The notes beneath the pieces were generated by a model. That model was not told the origin of the DNA. It did no database searches and saw nothing but the letters and a program-made list of their open reading frames with translations. Below are positions 9,121 to 19,395 of a stretch of 44,275 bases of DNA, piece by piece. The first letter of the stretch is position 1. Every line of letters begins with the position of its first letter. Source of the stretch: Chloroflexota bacterium (lineage in GTDB: Bacteria; Chloroflexota; Dormibacteria; Dormibacterales; Dormibacteraceae); the NCBI GenBank assembly GCA_005881335.1, contig VBFV01000076.1:1-44275 (forward strand), read 5' to 3'. Position numbers and translations under genes: made by a program.

Positions 9121-9153
9121 CCGCCACCCAGCGCATCTGTAAAGTGGCGACCA

Positions 9154-10181
9154 GTGAAGGCCCTGGTCAAAACGAAGAGGGAGCCGGGCCTGTGGCTGCA
9201 AGACGTGCCCGAGCCCAAGCCAGGGCCTGGTGAGGTGCTGCTCCGCGTGCTCCGCACCGGGATCTGCGGCACCGACCTCCACATCGACGCGTGGAACGAG
9301 TGGGCCCAGCACACCATCAAACCCCCGCTCGTGGTCGGCCACGAGTTCGTGGGTGAGGTCGTGGAGCTGGGTGAAGGCGTCGCGTCCGTGTATCCCGGTG
9401 AAACAGTCGGCGCCGAAGGTCACATCGTCTGCGGCCGCTGCCGCAACTGCATGGCCGGCCGCCGCGCGCTTTGCGCGAACACGGTGGGCATCGGCGTGCA
9501 ACGCGACGGCGCCTTCGCCGAGCTCATCGTCATGCCGGCGGGCAACCTGTGGCCGCACCTGACCAAAATCGACCTCGACGTGGCGTCGATCTTCGATCCC
9601 TTCGGCAACGCGGTCCACACCGCGACCCAGTTCCGCCTGGTCGCGGAGGACGTCCTGATCACCGGCGCCGGGCCGATCGGGATCATGGCCGCGATGGTGG
9701 CGCGCCACAACGGCGCACGCTTCGTCGTCATCACCGACGTCAGCGACTACCGGCTCGAGCTCGCGCGCAAGATCGGTGTGACCAGGGCGGTGGACGTCAG
9801 CAAGACCAACCTTCGTGACGTCCAGGAAGAGCTCGGCATGAAGGAGGGTTTTGACGTGGGCTTCGAGATGTCCGGCCGGCCGAGCGCGATGCGCGACATG
9901 ATCGACAACATGGCCCACGGCGGCAGGATCGCGGTGCTCGGCCTGCCCGATCACGAGTTCGGCATCGACTGGTCGCAGGTCGTTTTCAAAATGCTCACCG
10001 TCAAAGGCGTCTACGGCCGGCAGATCTTCGAGACCTGGTACCAGATGTCGGTCTTCGTGCAGAGCGGCCTTGACATCTCACCCGTCATCACGCACCGCTT
10101 CCCATACGAGCAGTACAAGGAGGCGTTCGCCGTCGGCCACTCAGGCCTGTGCGGCAAGGTTGTTCTGGACTGGAGCTCCTG

Positions 10182-10182
<1 letters not shown>
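9154..10182 (+). CDS. tdh: L-threonine 3-dehydrogenase (zinc alcohol dehydrogenase family)
   Basis: [62 protein letters not shown]. Confidence 0.92.
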
Positions 10183-11363
<1,181 letters not shown>

Positions 11364-11392
11364 CCCGACCCCGGAAAGCGTTTTCCGGATAC

Positions 11393-11641
11393 ATGAGCGA
11401 GCACGAGCTTTTACTGGTCCAGCTGGGGGACGCCCTGTCCAAGGTGGCGCGACCTCACCGGTGCGACGACCAGCTGCCGGCGGAGGTTCGGATGAGCCTC
11501 TGGCAGCTCGGGTTTCCCTGCAGCGAGCTGACCTCGCGGGAGGAACTAATCGCCAGGCTCTGGGCGCGCAAGCGGAGAGTCCTGACGGCGATGCAGCCGG
11601 AATGGGGCGGGCCCCCAGTCACACCTCCAGCCGCGGCCTAG
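11393..11641 (+). CDS. hypothetical protein
   Basis: 82-aa ORF between kbl and topoisomerase IB; no family recognised. Confidence 0.4.
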   Translation: MSEHELLLVQLGDALSKVARPHRCDDQLPAEVRMSLWQLGFPCSELTSREELIARLWARKRRVLTAMQPEWGGPPVTPPAAA

Positions 11642-12693
11642 CCGTCCCATCCGACCCGGCCGCGGAGGCCGCACAGGAAGCCGGGCTCGTTTACACGAGC
11701 GACGACGAACCGGGGATCCGTCGCGTGCGCAAAGGCAAGCGCTTCGAGTATCTGGGTCCCGACGGAAAGCTCGTTCGCGACCCGGCCGTCCTCGACCGCA
11801 TCCGTTCCCTGGTCATCCCTCCGGCGTGGAAGCACGTCTGGATCACCGCTCGCCCGCGTGGTCACATGCAGGCAACGGGGCGCGATGCGCGAGGGCGCAA
11901 GCAGCACCTGTACCACCCGCGGTGGCGCGAGGTCCGCGACAGGAACAAGTTCGACCGGATGGCCGGCTTTGCGAGAGTGCTGCCGCGGATCAGGAGCCGC
12001 GTGTCGCGCGACATGAGCCGGAACGGGCTGCCGAAGGAGAAGGTCGTGGCGACCGTCATCCGCTTGCTCGAGACGACGTTCGCGAGGGTGGGCAACGAGG
12101 AGTACGCGAAGGAGAACAAGTCGTTCGGGTTGACCACCCTGCGTGACCGGCACGTCGACGTGAGGGGTGCGACGGTGCGATTTGTGTTCCGAGGCAAGAG
12201 CGGCGTCGAGGTGCAGGTCGGGATCACCAACCGGCGGGTCGCGCGGGTGATCAAGCGTTGTGAAGAGCTGCCGGGGCAACACCTGTTTCAGTACGTCGAC
12301 GTCGACGGCGAGCGGCGCACGGTCACCTCAGACGACGTGAATCAATACCTGCGCGAGGTGACAGGACACGATTTCACGGCCAAGGACTTCCGCACCTGGG
12401 CCGGCACGGTCCTGGCCGTAGGCGCGCTGCGTGATGCGGCGGAGTTCGAATCCGAGAGCGAGGCAAAGCGCAAGGTCGTCGCGGCGATCGATGAGGTCGC
12501 GCACAAGCTCGGCCACACCCGAGCCGTGTGCCGCCGTTCATATGTGCATCCCGTGGTGATCGACACCTACCTGGACGGCCGGTTGGAGGCCGCGCTCAGC
12601 ACAGCCGTCTCGCGGATACCGGCTCGGCTCAAAAGCGATGAAGCGGCCGTCCTCTCGCTCGTGCGGCGAAAGGCGAGACGCAACGCCGCGTGA
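11461..12693 (+). CDS. DNA topoisomerase IB (true start internal, roughly 11600-11670)
   Basis: IPPAWKHVWITARPRGHMQATGRDARGRKQHLYHPRWREVRDRNKFDRM; DFTAKDFRTWAGT. Confidence 0.9.
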   Translation: MRRPAAGGGSDEPLAARVSLQRADLAGGTNRQALGAQAESPDGDAAGMGRAPSHTSSRGLAVPSDPAAEAAQEAGLVYTSDDEPGIRRVRKGKRFEYLGPDGKLVRDPAVLDRIRSLVIPPAWKHVWITARPRGHMQATGRDARGRKQHLYHPRWREVRDRNKFDRMAGFARVLPRIRSRVSRDMSRNGLPKEKVVATVIRLLETTFARVGNEEYAKENKSFGLTTLRDRHVDVRGATVRFVFRGKSGVEVQVGITNRRVARVIKRCEELPGQHLFQYVDVDGERRTVTSDDVNQYLREVTGHDFTAKDFRTWAGTVLAVGALRDAAEFESESEAKRKVVAAIDEVAHKLGHTRAVCRRSYVHPVVIDTYLDGRLEAALSTAVSRIPARLKSDEAAVLSLVRRKARRNAA

Positions 12694-13034
12694 AAGAAGT
12701 CGTCCTGCTGTTCGTGCGTGCCCTCGCGGGCGGCGCTCTCGTCGTCGCCTTTGCGATGTTCAGCGACATGCTGAAGCCCAAAATGTTCGCCGGCCTTTTC
12801 TCGGCCGCGCCTTCGGTCGCGACCGCCAGCATGCTCGTGACCGGTTTGGCGATGGGTCCTTCGAAGGACGAGAAATACGCGACCGGAATGATCGCGGGCG
12901 CGGTTGCACTGGTGGTCTACGCACTCACCGCGGCGCTCCTGGTCAAGCACCTCGGCGCCGTCGTAGGAAGCGCCCTGGCATGGTTCGCGTGGGCGATGCC
13001 GGCATTTGTCGCCTACTGGCTCTTTTTGCGATGA
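12690..13034 (+). CDS. small membrane protein (DUF3147-like)
   Basis: About four TM segments, 4-nt overlap with topoisomerase gene and with the next gene. Confidence 0.6.
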   Translation: MKEVVLLFVRALAGGALVVAFAMFSDMLKPKMFAGLFSAAPSVATASMLVTGLAMGPSKDEKYATGMIAGAVALVVYALTAALLVKHLGAVVGSALAWFAWAMPAFVAYWLFLR

Positions 13035-13390
13035 GCAAGTACCTGGTTCGATTTGCCTTTGGCGCGGCCATCTCACTTGTAGCTGGACTGTTGGGGATGG
13101 CGTTTGGACCGAAGCTCGGCGGCTTGTTCCTCGGCTTTCCAGCCATCCTGCCCGCATCGCTCACGCTGATCGAGAAGAAGGCGGGCAGGCAAGAAGCCGC
13201 CATCGACACCGAAGGCGCGACGCTCGGAGCGATCGCGATGATCCTGTTTGCGGTGCTAGTCTCCTTGACCGTGGCGCGATGGGGCGTGGTGCTCAGCCTT
13301 GCCGTGTCACTGGCCGTCTGGACCATGGTCGCCATCGGCCTATACACGCTGGTGATGGCTGTGTTCCATCGCCAGCCGGAACCACCCTAA
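13031..13390 (+). CDS. small membrane protein (DUF3147-like)
   Basis: ATG 13031 overlapping the upstream stop; MSKYLVRFAFGAAISLVAGLLGMAFGPKLGGLFLGFPAILPASLTLIEKK. Confidence 0.65.
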   Translation: MSKYLVRFAFGAAISLVAGLLGMAFGPKLGGLFLGFPAILPASLTLIEKKAGRQEAAIDTEGATLGAIAMILFAVLVSLTVARWGVVLSLAVSLAVWTMVAIGLYTLVMAVFHRQPEPP

Positions 13391-14814
13391 TCGGTCTTGA
13401 CTTCCTCTCCGCCCTGCGCCCATCGGGTGTGGTAGGCGCCGGCTCGGTCGACGCGGTGATAGGTGTGCGAGCCGAAATAGTCGCGCAGGCCCTGGATCAG
13501 GTTGGCGGGGCCCCGAGCGCGCCGGTACCCGTCGTAGTACCCAAGCGAAGACGCGAAGGCCGGGATCGGGATGCCGTGATCGACCGCGGCCTTGACCACA
13601 CGGCGCCAGGCAGGCTGGGCCTTGGCCAGCGCATCCTGAAAGAACGGCGCCAGCATCAGGTTGGCGAGGTGCGGGTCCTGCTCGTACGCATCCTTGATCG
13701 AGCTCAGGAATTTGGCGCGGATGATGCAGCCGCCACGCCAGATCGTGGCGAGCGCGCCGAGGTCCAGGTCCCACCTGAACTCCCTCGAGCCCGCGGCGAG
13801 ATGTTCGAAACCCTGCGCGTACGCGACGATCTTCGACGCGTAAAGGGCCTCCTGCACGTCGTCGACCAGACCACTGGCCGACTTCGCGGCCGCGGGGCCG
13901 GTCAGGATGCCCGACGCTTTCACACGCTGCGCTTTCTGACTCGACAGCATGCGAGCGAAGACGGCCTCCGTGATGCCGGTCAGCGGAACCCCGAGCTCGA
14001 GCGCGGACTGGCTGGTCCACCGGCCGGTGCCTTTCTGCTCGGCCTCGTCCTCGATGCCATCCACCAGGGCGGCTCCGCTTCCATCGTCGTGCTTGGCGAG
14101 GACATAGGACGTGATCTCGATCAGATACGACTGCAGGCGTCCTTCGTTCCATTCCCGAAACACGGAGGCGAGCTCGTCCGGCGCGAGACCGAGGGCGTTG
14201 CGCAGCAGGTCGTACGTCTCGGCGATCAGCTGGATGTCGGCGTACTCGATCCCGTTGTGGACCATCTTTACGAAATGCCCGGCGCCGTCCGGTCCGATGT
14301 ACGTGCAGCAGGGGACACCGTCGACTTTCGCCGCGATCGCGGTCAGCATCTCTTCGACGCGCTCGTAGGACTGACGCGTCCCGCCCGGCATGAGGCTCGG
14401 GCCGTGCAGCGCGCCCTCTTCCCCGCCGGAAACGCCGCATCCCAAGAACCCGAAGCCGATCTTCTCGAGCGCGGCGGCGCGACGCTGCGTGTCCTGAAAA
14501 AAGGAGTTGCCGCCGTCGATAATCACGTCGTCCTTGTCGAGGGCTTTGGTCAGCTCATCGATCACGTCATCGACCGGCCGCCCGGCATTCACCAACACGG
14601 CCACCGCGCGCGGCGGTTGCAAGACACGAGCCAGCTCCTCGAGGGTCGCGGCGGGAATGAAGTCGCCTTCTTGGGAGTGATCGGCAATGAATTGTTCGGT
14701 ACGCCGATGCGTGCGGTTGTAGACGGCCACGCGCACGCCGTGAGACGCGAAATTGCGCGCGAGGCCAGCGCCTATGGTGCCGAGCCCAACGACCCCGATC
14801 TCCTTCTCGGGCAT
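13387..14814 (-). CDS. gnd: 6-phosphogluconate dehydrogenase, decarboxylating
   Basis: GLGTIGAGLARNFASHGV, DGGNSFFQDTQRR, GCGVSGGEEGALHGPSLMPGG, KMVHNGIEYADIQLIAE. Confidence 0.95.
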   Translation of the reverse strand: MPEKEIGVVGLGTIGAGLARNFASHGVRVAVYNRTHRRTEQFIADHSQEGDFIPAATLEELARVLQPPRAVAVLVNAGRPVDDVIDELTKALDKDDVIIDGGNSFFQDTQRRAAALEKIGFGFLGCGVSGGEEGALHGPSLMPGGTRQSYERVEEMLTAIAAKVDGVPCCTYIGPDGAGHFVKMVHNGIEYADIQLIAETYDLLRNALGLAPDELASVFREWNEGRLQSYLIEITSYVLAKHDDGSGAALVDGIEDEAEQKGTGRWTSQSALELGVPLTGITEAVFARMLSSQKAQRVKASGILTGPAAAKSASGLVDDVQEALYASKIVAYAQGFEHLAAGSREFRWDLDLGALATIWRGGCIIRAKFLSSIKDAYEQDPHLANLMLAPFFQDALAKAQPAWRRVVKAAVDHGIPIPAFASSLGYYDGYRRARGPANLIQGLRDYFGSHTYHRVDRAGAYHTRWAQGGEEVKTD

Positions 14815-14831
14815 GCTGCAACCTTACTCAG

Positions 14832-15701
14832 ATGAAGCGGGCAAATCAAAATGCGACCCGGCTGCTGATGATCAACCGCCTTGCCGGCAGCATGGACGCG
14901 TCGATCGAGGCGAGGCTGCGCGGTGAGTTTGCGGGCTACCACATCATCTACTTCAACCCGCGGCGCGACTTCCGGAAGCTGATCACGCCGCGCGCGCAGG
15001 TCGTCGTCGCGGGCGGCGATGGCACGGTCGAATACGTCGTGCGGAGGCTGGTGGACTCGAAGCATCCGCTCGGCATACTGCCCATGGGCTCGTTCAACAA
15101 CTTCGCCCGCGCGCTCGGTCTGCCGGTCGACCTGGACCACGCGATCAAGGTCGTCAAGGAGGGTCACGCGCGCGGGATCACGCTCGGGCGCGTCAACGAC
15201 AAGGTGTTCCTCGAGGCGTGCGCGATCGGCCTGTTCGGAGAGGCGATCGTGCTGGGCGATTCGGCCAAGGACCTGCACTTCGGCGACGTGGTCAAAACGC
15301 TCAGGCACGTGATCGAGGCGAAGCCTTTCGAGTACGAGCTCTCGGGCGACATCAAAGGGGACGGCACCGCGATGTCGCTTGTCTTCAGCAACACCTCGTC
15401 GATCGGCAGCCACCTACCGGTCAGCGTCTCGAACCCGATCGACCCCTACCTCGAGCTGTCTGCGGACGCCGGGCGCTCGCGATCGGACATCGTCGGGCGC
15501 GCGCTGGCGTCGGTCCTGCCCAGCAAGCACGCCGAGGAGGGGTCGGAACGGATCTTCCGGTTCCAACGCCTCCGCATCAAAACCCGGCCGCGGGTGCGGG
15601 TTTACGCGGATAACCGGCGGGCAGGACGCACACCGGCGGTCGTGGCGGCGGAGGTCAGCGCCCTCAAGGTGTTCCTGCCGACACACGGGAGCCGTAAGTA
15701 G
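14832..15701 (+). CDS. diacylglycerol kinase-family lipid kinase
   Basis: VVVAGGDGTVEYVVRRL and LGILPMGSFNNFARALGLP. Confidence 0.88.
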   Translation: MKRANQNATRLLMINRLAGSMDASIEARLRGEFAGYHIIYFNPRRDFRKLITPRAQVVVAGGDGTVEYVVRRLVDSKHPLGILPMGSFNNFARALGLPVDLDHAIKVVKEGHARGITLGRVNDKVFLEACAIGLFGEAIVLGDSAKDLHFGDVVKTLRHVIEAKPFEYELSGDIKGDGTAMSLVFSNTSSIGSHLPVSVSNPIDPYLELSADAGRSRSDIVGRALASVLPSKHAEEGSERIFRFQRLRIKTRPRVRVYADNRRAGRTPAVVAAEVSALKVFLPTHGSRK

Positions 15702-15751
15702 GCTACGGCGCGGTCGCGTTTCCCGATTGAGGCTCTAGCCGAGGATCCAGC

Positions 15752-16690
15752 GTGGAAATCGACAGCCGTCGCATCCGGCGTTTGATTCGTCGGAGCCGCT
15801 CACGGGAGCGGATGCTGGACCGCGCGGTCCGGAGCCAGGCCTGGCTCGACCCGGTGGCGGTGTCGATCCAGAAAGCGGTCGGGGCTGCCTATGAGGCGCT
15901 CGGTCCACCCGGCCAGTCGATCAAAAACGTGATGCACGGGACCACCGCGCTCGGCCATCCGTTGCACCCAGCGCTCACCGACGTGCCGGTCGGGGCATGG
16001 ACGGTGGGGGTCCTCGCGGACTGGCTTTTCGTGGCGACCGGGCGGGTGCCCGCTGTGGCAGGCGATCTTGCGCTGGCGATTGGCGTGGCGGGCGGCATCG
16101 TGGCGGCGCTGACCGGGTACACCGACTTCCACGAGACCGACCGGCACGAGCGCCGAACCGCGATGGTGCACGGGCTGACGATGACGTTCGTGCTGGCGGT
16201 CGAGATCGTCTCGCTGATGGTGCGACTTGGAGTGCCGGACCTGCGCCCGTTCGCGATCGGGCTGTCGACGTTGGCGTGGCTGATGGCCGTGTTCGGGGCG
16301 TACGTGGGCGGACATCTCACGTTCGGGATCGGGACGGCGGTGAATCACAACGCATTCTTCGAAGGCCCGATGGACTACGTGAAGGTGGGGACGCGTGAGG
16401 ACTTTCCCGAGGGGGAGATGCGGCGAGTCGAGGCGCAGGGTCTGCCGGTCGTGATCTTGAGGCGAGACGGCCTGCTGCGTGCGATCGGCGCCGTGTGCGC
16501 CCACGCGGGCGGTCCGCTTGAAGAGGGAAAGGTCGATGGGGACGTGGTGACGTGTCCGTGGCACTACTCGCGGTTTCGGTTTGGGGATGGGAAGGTGGTC
16601 GGCGGGCCGGCGACGTTTGACCAGCCGCTGCTGGTTGTGCGGGAGCGGGGCGGGATCGTGGAGGTCAAGCTGCCAAATCCTCTGAAGTAG
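15752..16690 (+). CDS. DUF2231 membrane domain fused to Rieske [2Fe-2S] domain
   Basis: N-term HPLHPALTDVPVGAWTVGVLAD (DUF2231); C-term CAHAGGPLEEGKVDGDVVTCPWHYSRF (Rieske). Confidence 0.88.
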   Translation: MEIDSRRIRRLIRRSRSRERMLDRAVRSQAWLDPVAVSIQKAVGAAYEALGPPGQSIKNVMHGTTALGHPLHPALTDVPVGAWTVGVLADWLFVATGRVPAVAGDLALAIGVAGGIVAALTGYTDFHETDRHERRTAMVHGLTMTFVLAVEIVSLMVRLGVPDLRPFAIGLSTLAWLMAVFGAYVGGHLTFGIGTAVNHNAFFEGPMDYVKVGTREDFPEGEMRRVEAQGLPVVILRRDGLLRAIGAVCAHAGGPLEEGKVDGDVVTCPWHYSRFRFGDGKVVGGPATFDQPLLVVRERGGIVEVKLPNPLK

Positions 16691-16786
16691 AGAGGCCGGT
16701 GAAGAGGGTGGTGGGAGTAGGCCTGGGTGGCCTTCGGGGGCCGCTGGGTGAACATGTTTCCCATTCGGGTTGCCGCGCGGGCCGGA

Positions 16787-17035
16787 TTAGTCCGCGTTCA
16801 CCTCGGCCGAGTTGTTCTCCGTCTCCACCACTCTGACCCTCAGCAGGCGCGCCGGTTTCATGTGTGGCTCCAGGCGATTGAAGGCCGCTAATGCGACGTT
16901 CTCCGCGGTCGGCATGACACCTCGCGAGCAGGCGCCGAAGACCTCGCGGTTCTTCTCGTCGGTCCAGTCCTCGCGGCACAGGATGTGGCCGGCGGCGAAG
17001 GTGGCGCGGCGGGTGATGCGCACGTCGGCGGTCAT
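16787..17035 (-). CDS. shortened 6-pyruvoyl-tetrahydropterin synthase/QueD-like protein lacking the central segment
   Basis: ITRRATFAAGHIL...EKNREVFGACSRG joined directly to VMPTAENVALAAFNRLEP...RLLRVRVVETENNSAEV. Confidence 0.65.
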   Translation of the reverse strand: MTADVRITRRATFAAGHILCREDWTDEKNREVFGACSRGVMPTAENVALAAFNRLEPHMKPARLLRVRVVETENNSAEVNAD

Positions 17036-17652
17036 GGGTCCATCCGCAAGTTAGCACCCGAGAGCGGCGCCGACTCGGTCGAGGCGAGCCAGACGATGAT
17101 CCGCGCCACCTCCGCGGGCTGCAATGCCGGACCTTCCACGCCCGCCGTGCGGAGCATCGGCGTGTCGACCGAGCCCGGGCTGATGGCATTGACCCGGATG
17201 CCTCGCTCCCGTCCTTCGACCGCCAGCGCCTCGGTCAGGCCGGCGAGGCCCGACTTGGCCGCCACGTAAGCGGACATACCGGGAAACTTCTCGGCTCCAA
17301 AAACGCCGGACAGGCTCGAGACGAGGACGATGGAACCGCCTCGGCGGCGCATGAGCTTGAAGGCCTCACGGCTGCACAGGAAGGCGCCCCGCAGCCCGGA
17401 GTCGACCTGGCGGTCCCACACGTCAGCCGTCATGCGGGCGAATGGGCGCTTGATCAGGACCTGCGCGCAGTGGATCAGCGCGTCGAGCGACTTCAGCTGC
17501 CGAAATGCTTTGACAACGTCCTTCTCGTCGGACACGTCCGTGCCTTCGCGCCTGCTCAAAGACGTGACCTCCCAGCTCCGGGCCTGGAGCTCCCGGACCA
17601 CCTCGCGCCCGATGCCTCCCGATCCGCCCGTCACCACCGCCGTCAGCGTCAT
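17032..17652 (-). CDS. SDR-family oxidoreductase
   Basis: VVTGGSGGIGREVV, SAYVAAKSGLAGLTEALAVE, RVNAISPGSVDTPM; 4-nt overlaps with both neighbours. Confidence 0.9.
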   Translation of the reverse strand: MTLTAVVTGGSGGIGREVVRELQARSWEVTSLSRREGTDVSDEKDVVKAFRQLKSLDALIHCAQVLIKRPFARMTADVWDRQVDSGLRGAFLCSREAFKLMRRRGGSIVLVSSLSGVFGAEKFPGMSAYVAAKSGLAGLTEALAVEGRERGIRVNAISPGSVDTPMLRTAGVEGPALQPAEVARIIVWLASTESAPLSGANLRMDP

Positions 17653-18674
17653 CGCGCGGTGAGCAAGAGAGCCTTCTCGTATCGGTCCAGCGCGGCGCCG
17701 AGTCCGAGGCGACGCCGAGCGCTGGAGGAGACCGCGGCGCGGTCGAGGGCGAGACACCTGCGGACGGCCACCGTCAGGTCGCCGACGTCGTCCGGCTCGG
17801 CGAGGAAGCCGCTGACGCCTTCCTCCACCACCTCTGGCATCGCGCCGCGGCGGTAGGCGGCGACGGGACAACCGGCCATCTGGGCTTCCGCGGCGACCAT
17901 GCCGAACGGCTCCTCCCAGCGCACGGCGCAGATCACGACCGCGCTCTGCGCCATCAACCGGCGCAGCTCCTCGCGCCGCAACGAGCCGAACTGGACGGTG
18001 CCGGTGAGGTCGACCTCATAGGCCGGATCGTAGTGCGCGCCGGCGATGCGGACGTCGAGACCGGCGGCCCGCGCGGCCTCGATTGCGTGCTCGATTCCTT
18101 TCTCCGGGGAGATGCGCCCGGCGATGAGTGCCGCGCGGGTTGGGCTGAACTCGACAGGCATGTCGTCAACTCCGTTCGGCAGGACCTGCCCGACCTCGAC
18201 GCCCGCCGATCGCCACGACTCCAGGCACGAGCGCGAGACGGTCGCGAGCTGGGAGGGCGGAACGTCCCGCGCCGCGGCGACGACCGCTTCAACGATCGGC
18301 GGCAGATGAAGGGTGTGCAGCACCGGCAGGCCCCGACCGAGCTCGAAGGCGGGAGCGTCGAAGGCGTGCTGGCTGATCACGTCCACGTGCTCCGCGGCGA
18401 TCGCTTCGAACATCGCCCCCAGCGCCGCCGCGACTCCTGGGGCGGGAGGCGGCGGCGCGCCACCGGGCATGACCAATGCAGCCGTGGCGTCGAGGGGCGC
18501 CCGGACGGTGGCCAGCTTCACGCCGGCGACCTCGGACCCTTCGGTGCAGTGGAGGGTCACGTCATGGCCTTTGGCGACCAGGCCGGCGGCCAGGTCGCAG
18601 ATGAACGCTTGCGCCCCGCCGAGCTGCGCCGGGGGCAGCGGCGTCACCGGCGAGGCGACGACAGCGATTCTCAC
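17649..18674 (-). CDS. GT4-family glycosyltransferase
   Basis: LGGAQAFICDLAAGLVAKGHDVTL, AGRISPEKGIEHAIEAARAAGLDVRIAG, EEPFGMVAAEAQMAGCPVAAYRRGAMPEVV. Confidence 0.9.
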   Translation of the reverse strand: MRIAVVASPVTPLPPAQLGGAQAFICDLAAGLVAKGHDVTLHCTEGSEVAGVKLATVRAPLDATAALVMPGGAPPPPAPGVAAALGAMFEAIAAEHVDVISQHAFDAPAFELGRGLPVLHTLHLPPIVEAVVAAARDVPPSQLATVSRSCLESWRSAGVEVGQVLPNGVDDMPVEFSPTRAALIAGRISPEKGIEHAIEAARAAGLDVRIAGAHYDPAYEVDLTGTVQFGSLRREELRRLMAQSAVVICAVRWEEPFGMVAAEAQMAGCPVAAYRRGAMPEVVEEGVSGFLAEPDDVGDLTVAVRRCLALDRAAVSSSARRRLGLGAALDRYEKALLLTAR

Positions 18675-18704
18675 GACCGCGCCTTAGTCTGAACGACGGG
18701 TTCG

Positions 18705-19385
18705 GTGGACTACGAAGAGGCGGTCGAGAAGGCTCCGCCCGGCTGGCGACATTTCGGCGTCGACGACATCGCGCGGCTGCCCGACGCGGTGCGCAAACAC
18801 GAGATGGCACGCGTCCCAGCCGGCGAGGCGGGCGATCGCCTGGTGCGTGCCCTGTTCTGGACGCTCGTCTACCACCTCGAACCCGAGAAGTGGGACGAGC
18901 TCACGAGGTTTGAGCCGATCCATCCTGACCTCATCGCCTCGTTGCCGGACAGCGTCGACGTCGCCGTCGACATCGGCGCGGGCAGCGGCCGGCTCACGCA
19001 GCACCTCGTGAGGCGAGCCACGCGTGTGATCGCAATCGAACCGTCGGACGGTCTGCGCGCGATGCTCACGCGCCGCCTGCCCCAGGTGACCGCTATCGCC
19101 GGTTGGGCTGAGTCGCTGCCGCTCGAGTCGGCCGGCTCTCAGCTCACGATGGCATGCGGCGCTTTCGGCCCGGATGAGGTCGTGCTGGCCGAGATGCGGC
19201 GCGTGACGGCTCGAGGAGGATGGATCGCATTGATCAGCCCCGAGAGCCCGGATTGGTTCGAGGAGCAAGGATGGAGGCACATCACGGCCCCAGCGCTGCC
19301 CGCGCCCGACCATCCGCCGTGGATCGACGAGTTCTTCGGGCCGCTCGATCCCCCACATGAGCTCGTGATGGTCCAGGTCGGCTAG
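18705..19385 (+). CDS. class I SAM-dependent methyltransferase
   Basis: VDVAVDIGAGSGRLTQHLVRRATRVIAIEPSDGLRAML. Confidence 0.85.
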   Translation: MDYEEAVEKAPPGWRHFGVDDIARLPDAVRKHEMARVPAGEAGDRLVRALFWTLVYHLEPEKWDELTRFEPIHPDLIASLPDSVDVAVDIGAGSGRLTQHLVRRATRVIAIEPSDGLRAMLTRRLPQVTAIAGWAESLPLESAGSQLTMACGAFGPDEVVLAEMRRVTARGGWIALISPESPDWFEEQGWRHITAPALPAPDHPPWIDEFFGPLDPPHELVMVQVG

Positions 19386-19395
19386 CGGCCGCGCC

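Noticed and set aside
13006-14835. 609-aa plus-strand ORF opposite gnd
   Set aside because: Antisense to a textbook 6-phosphogluconate dehydrogenase.
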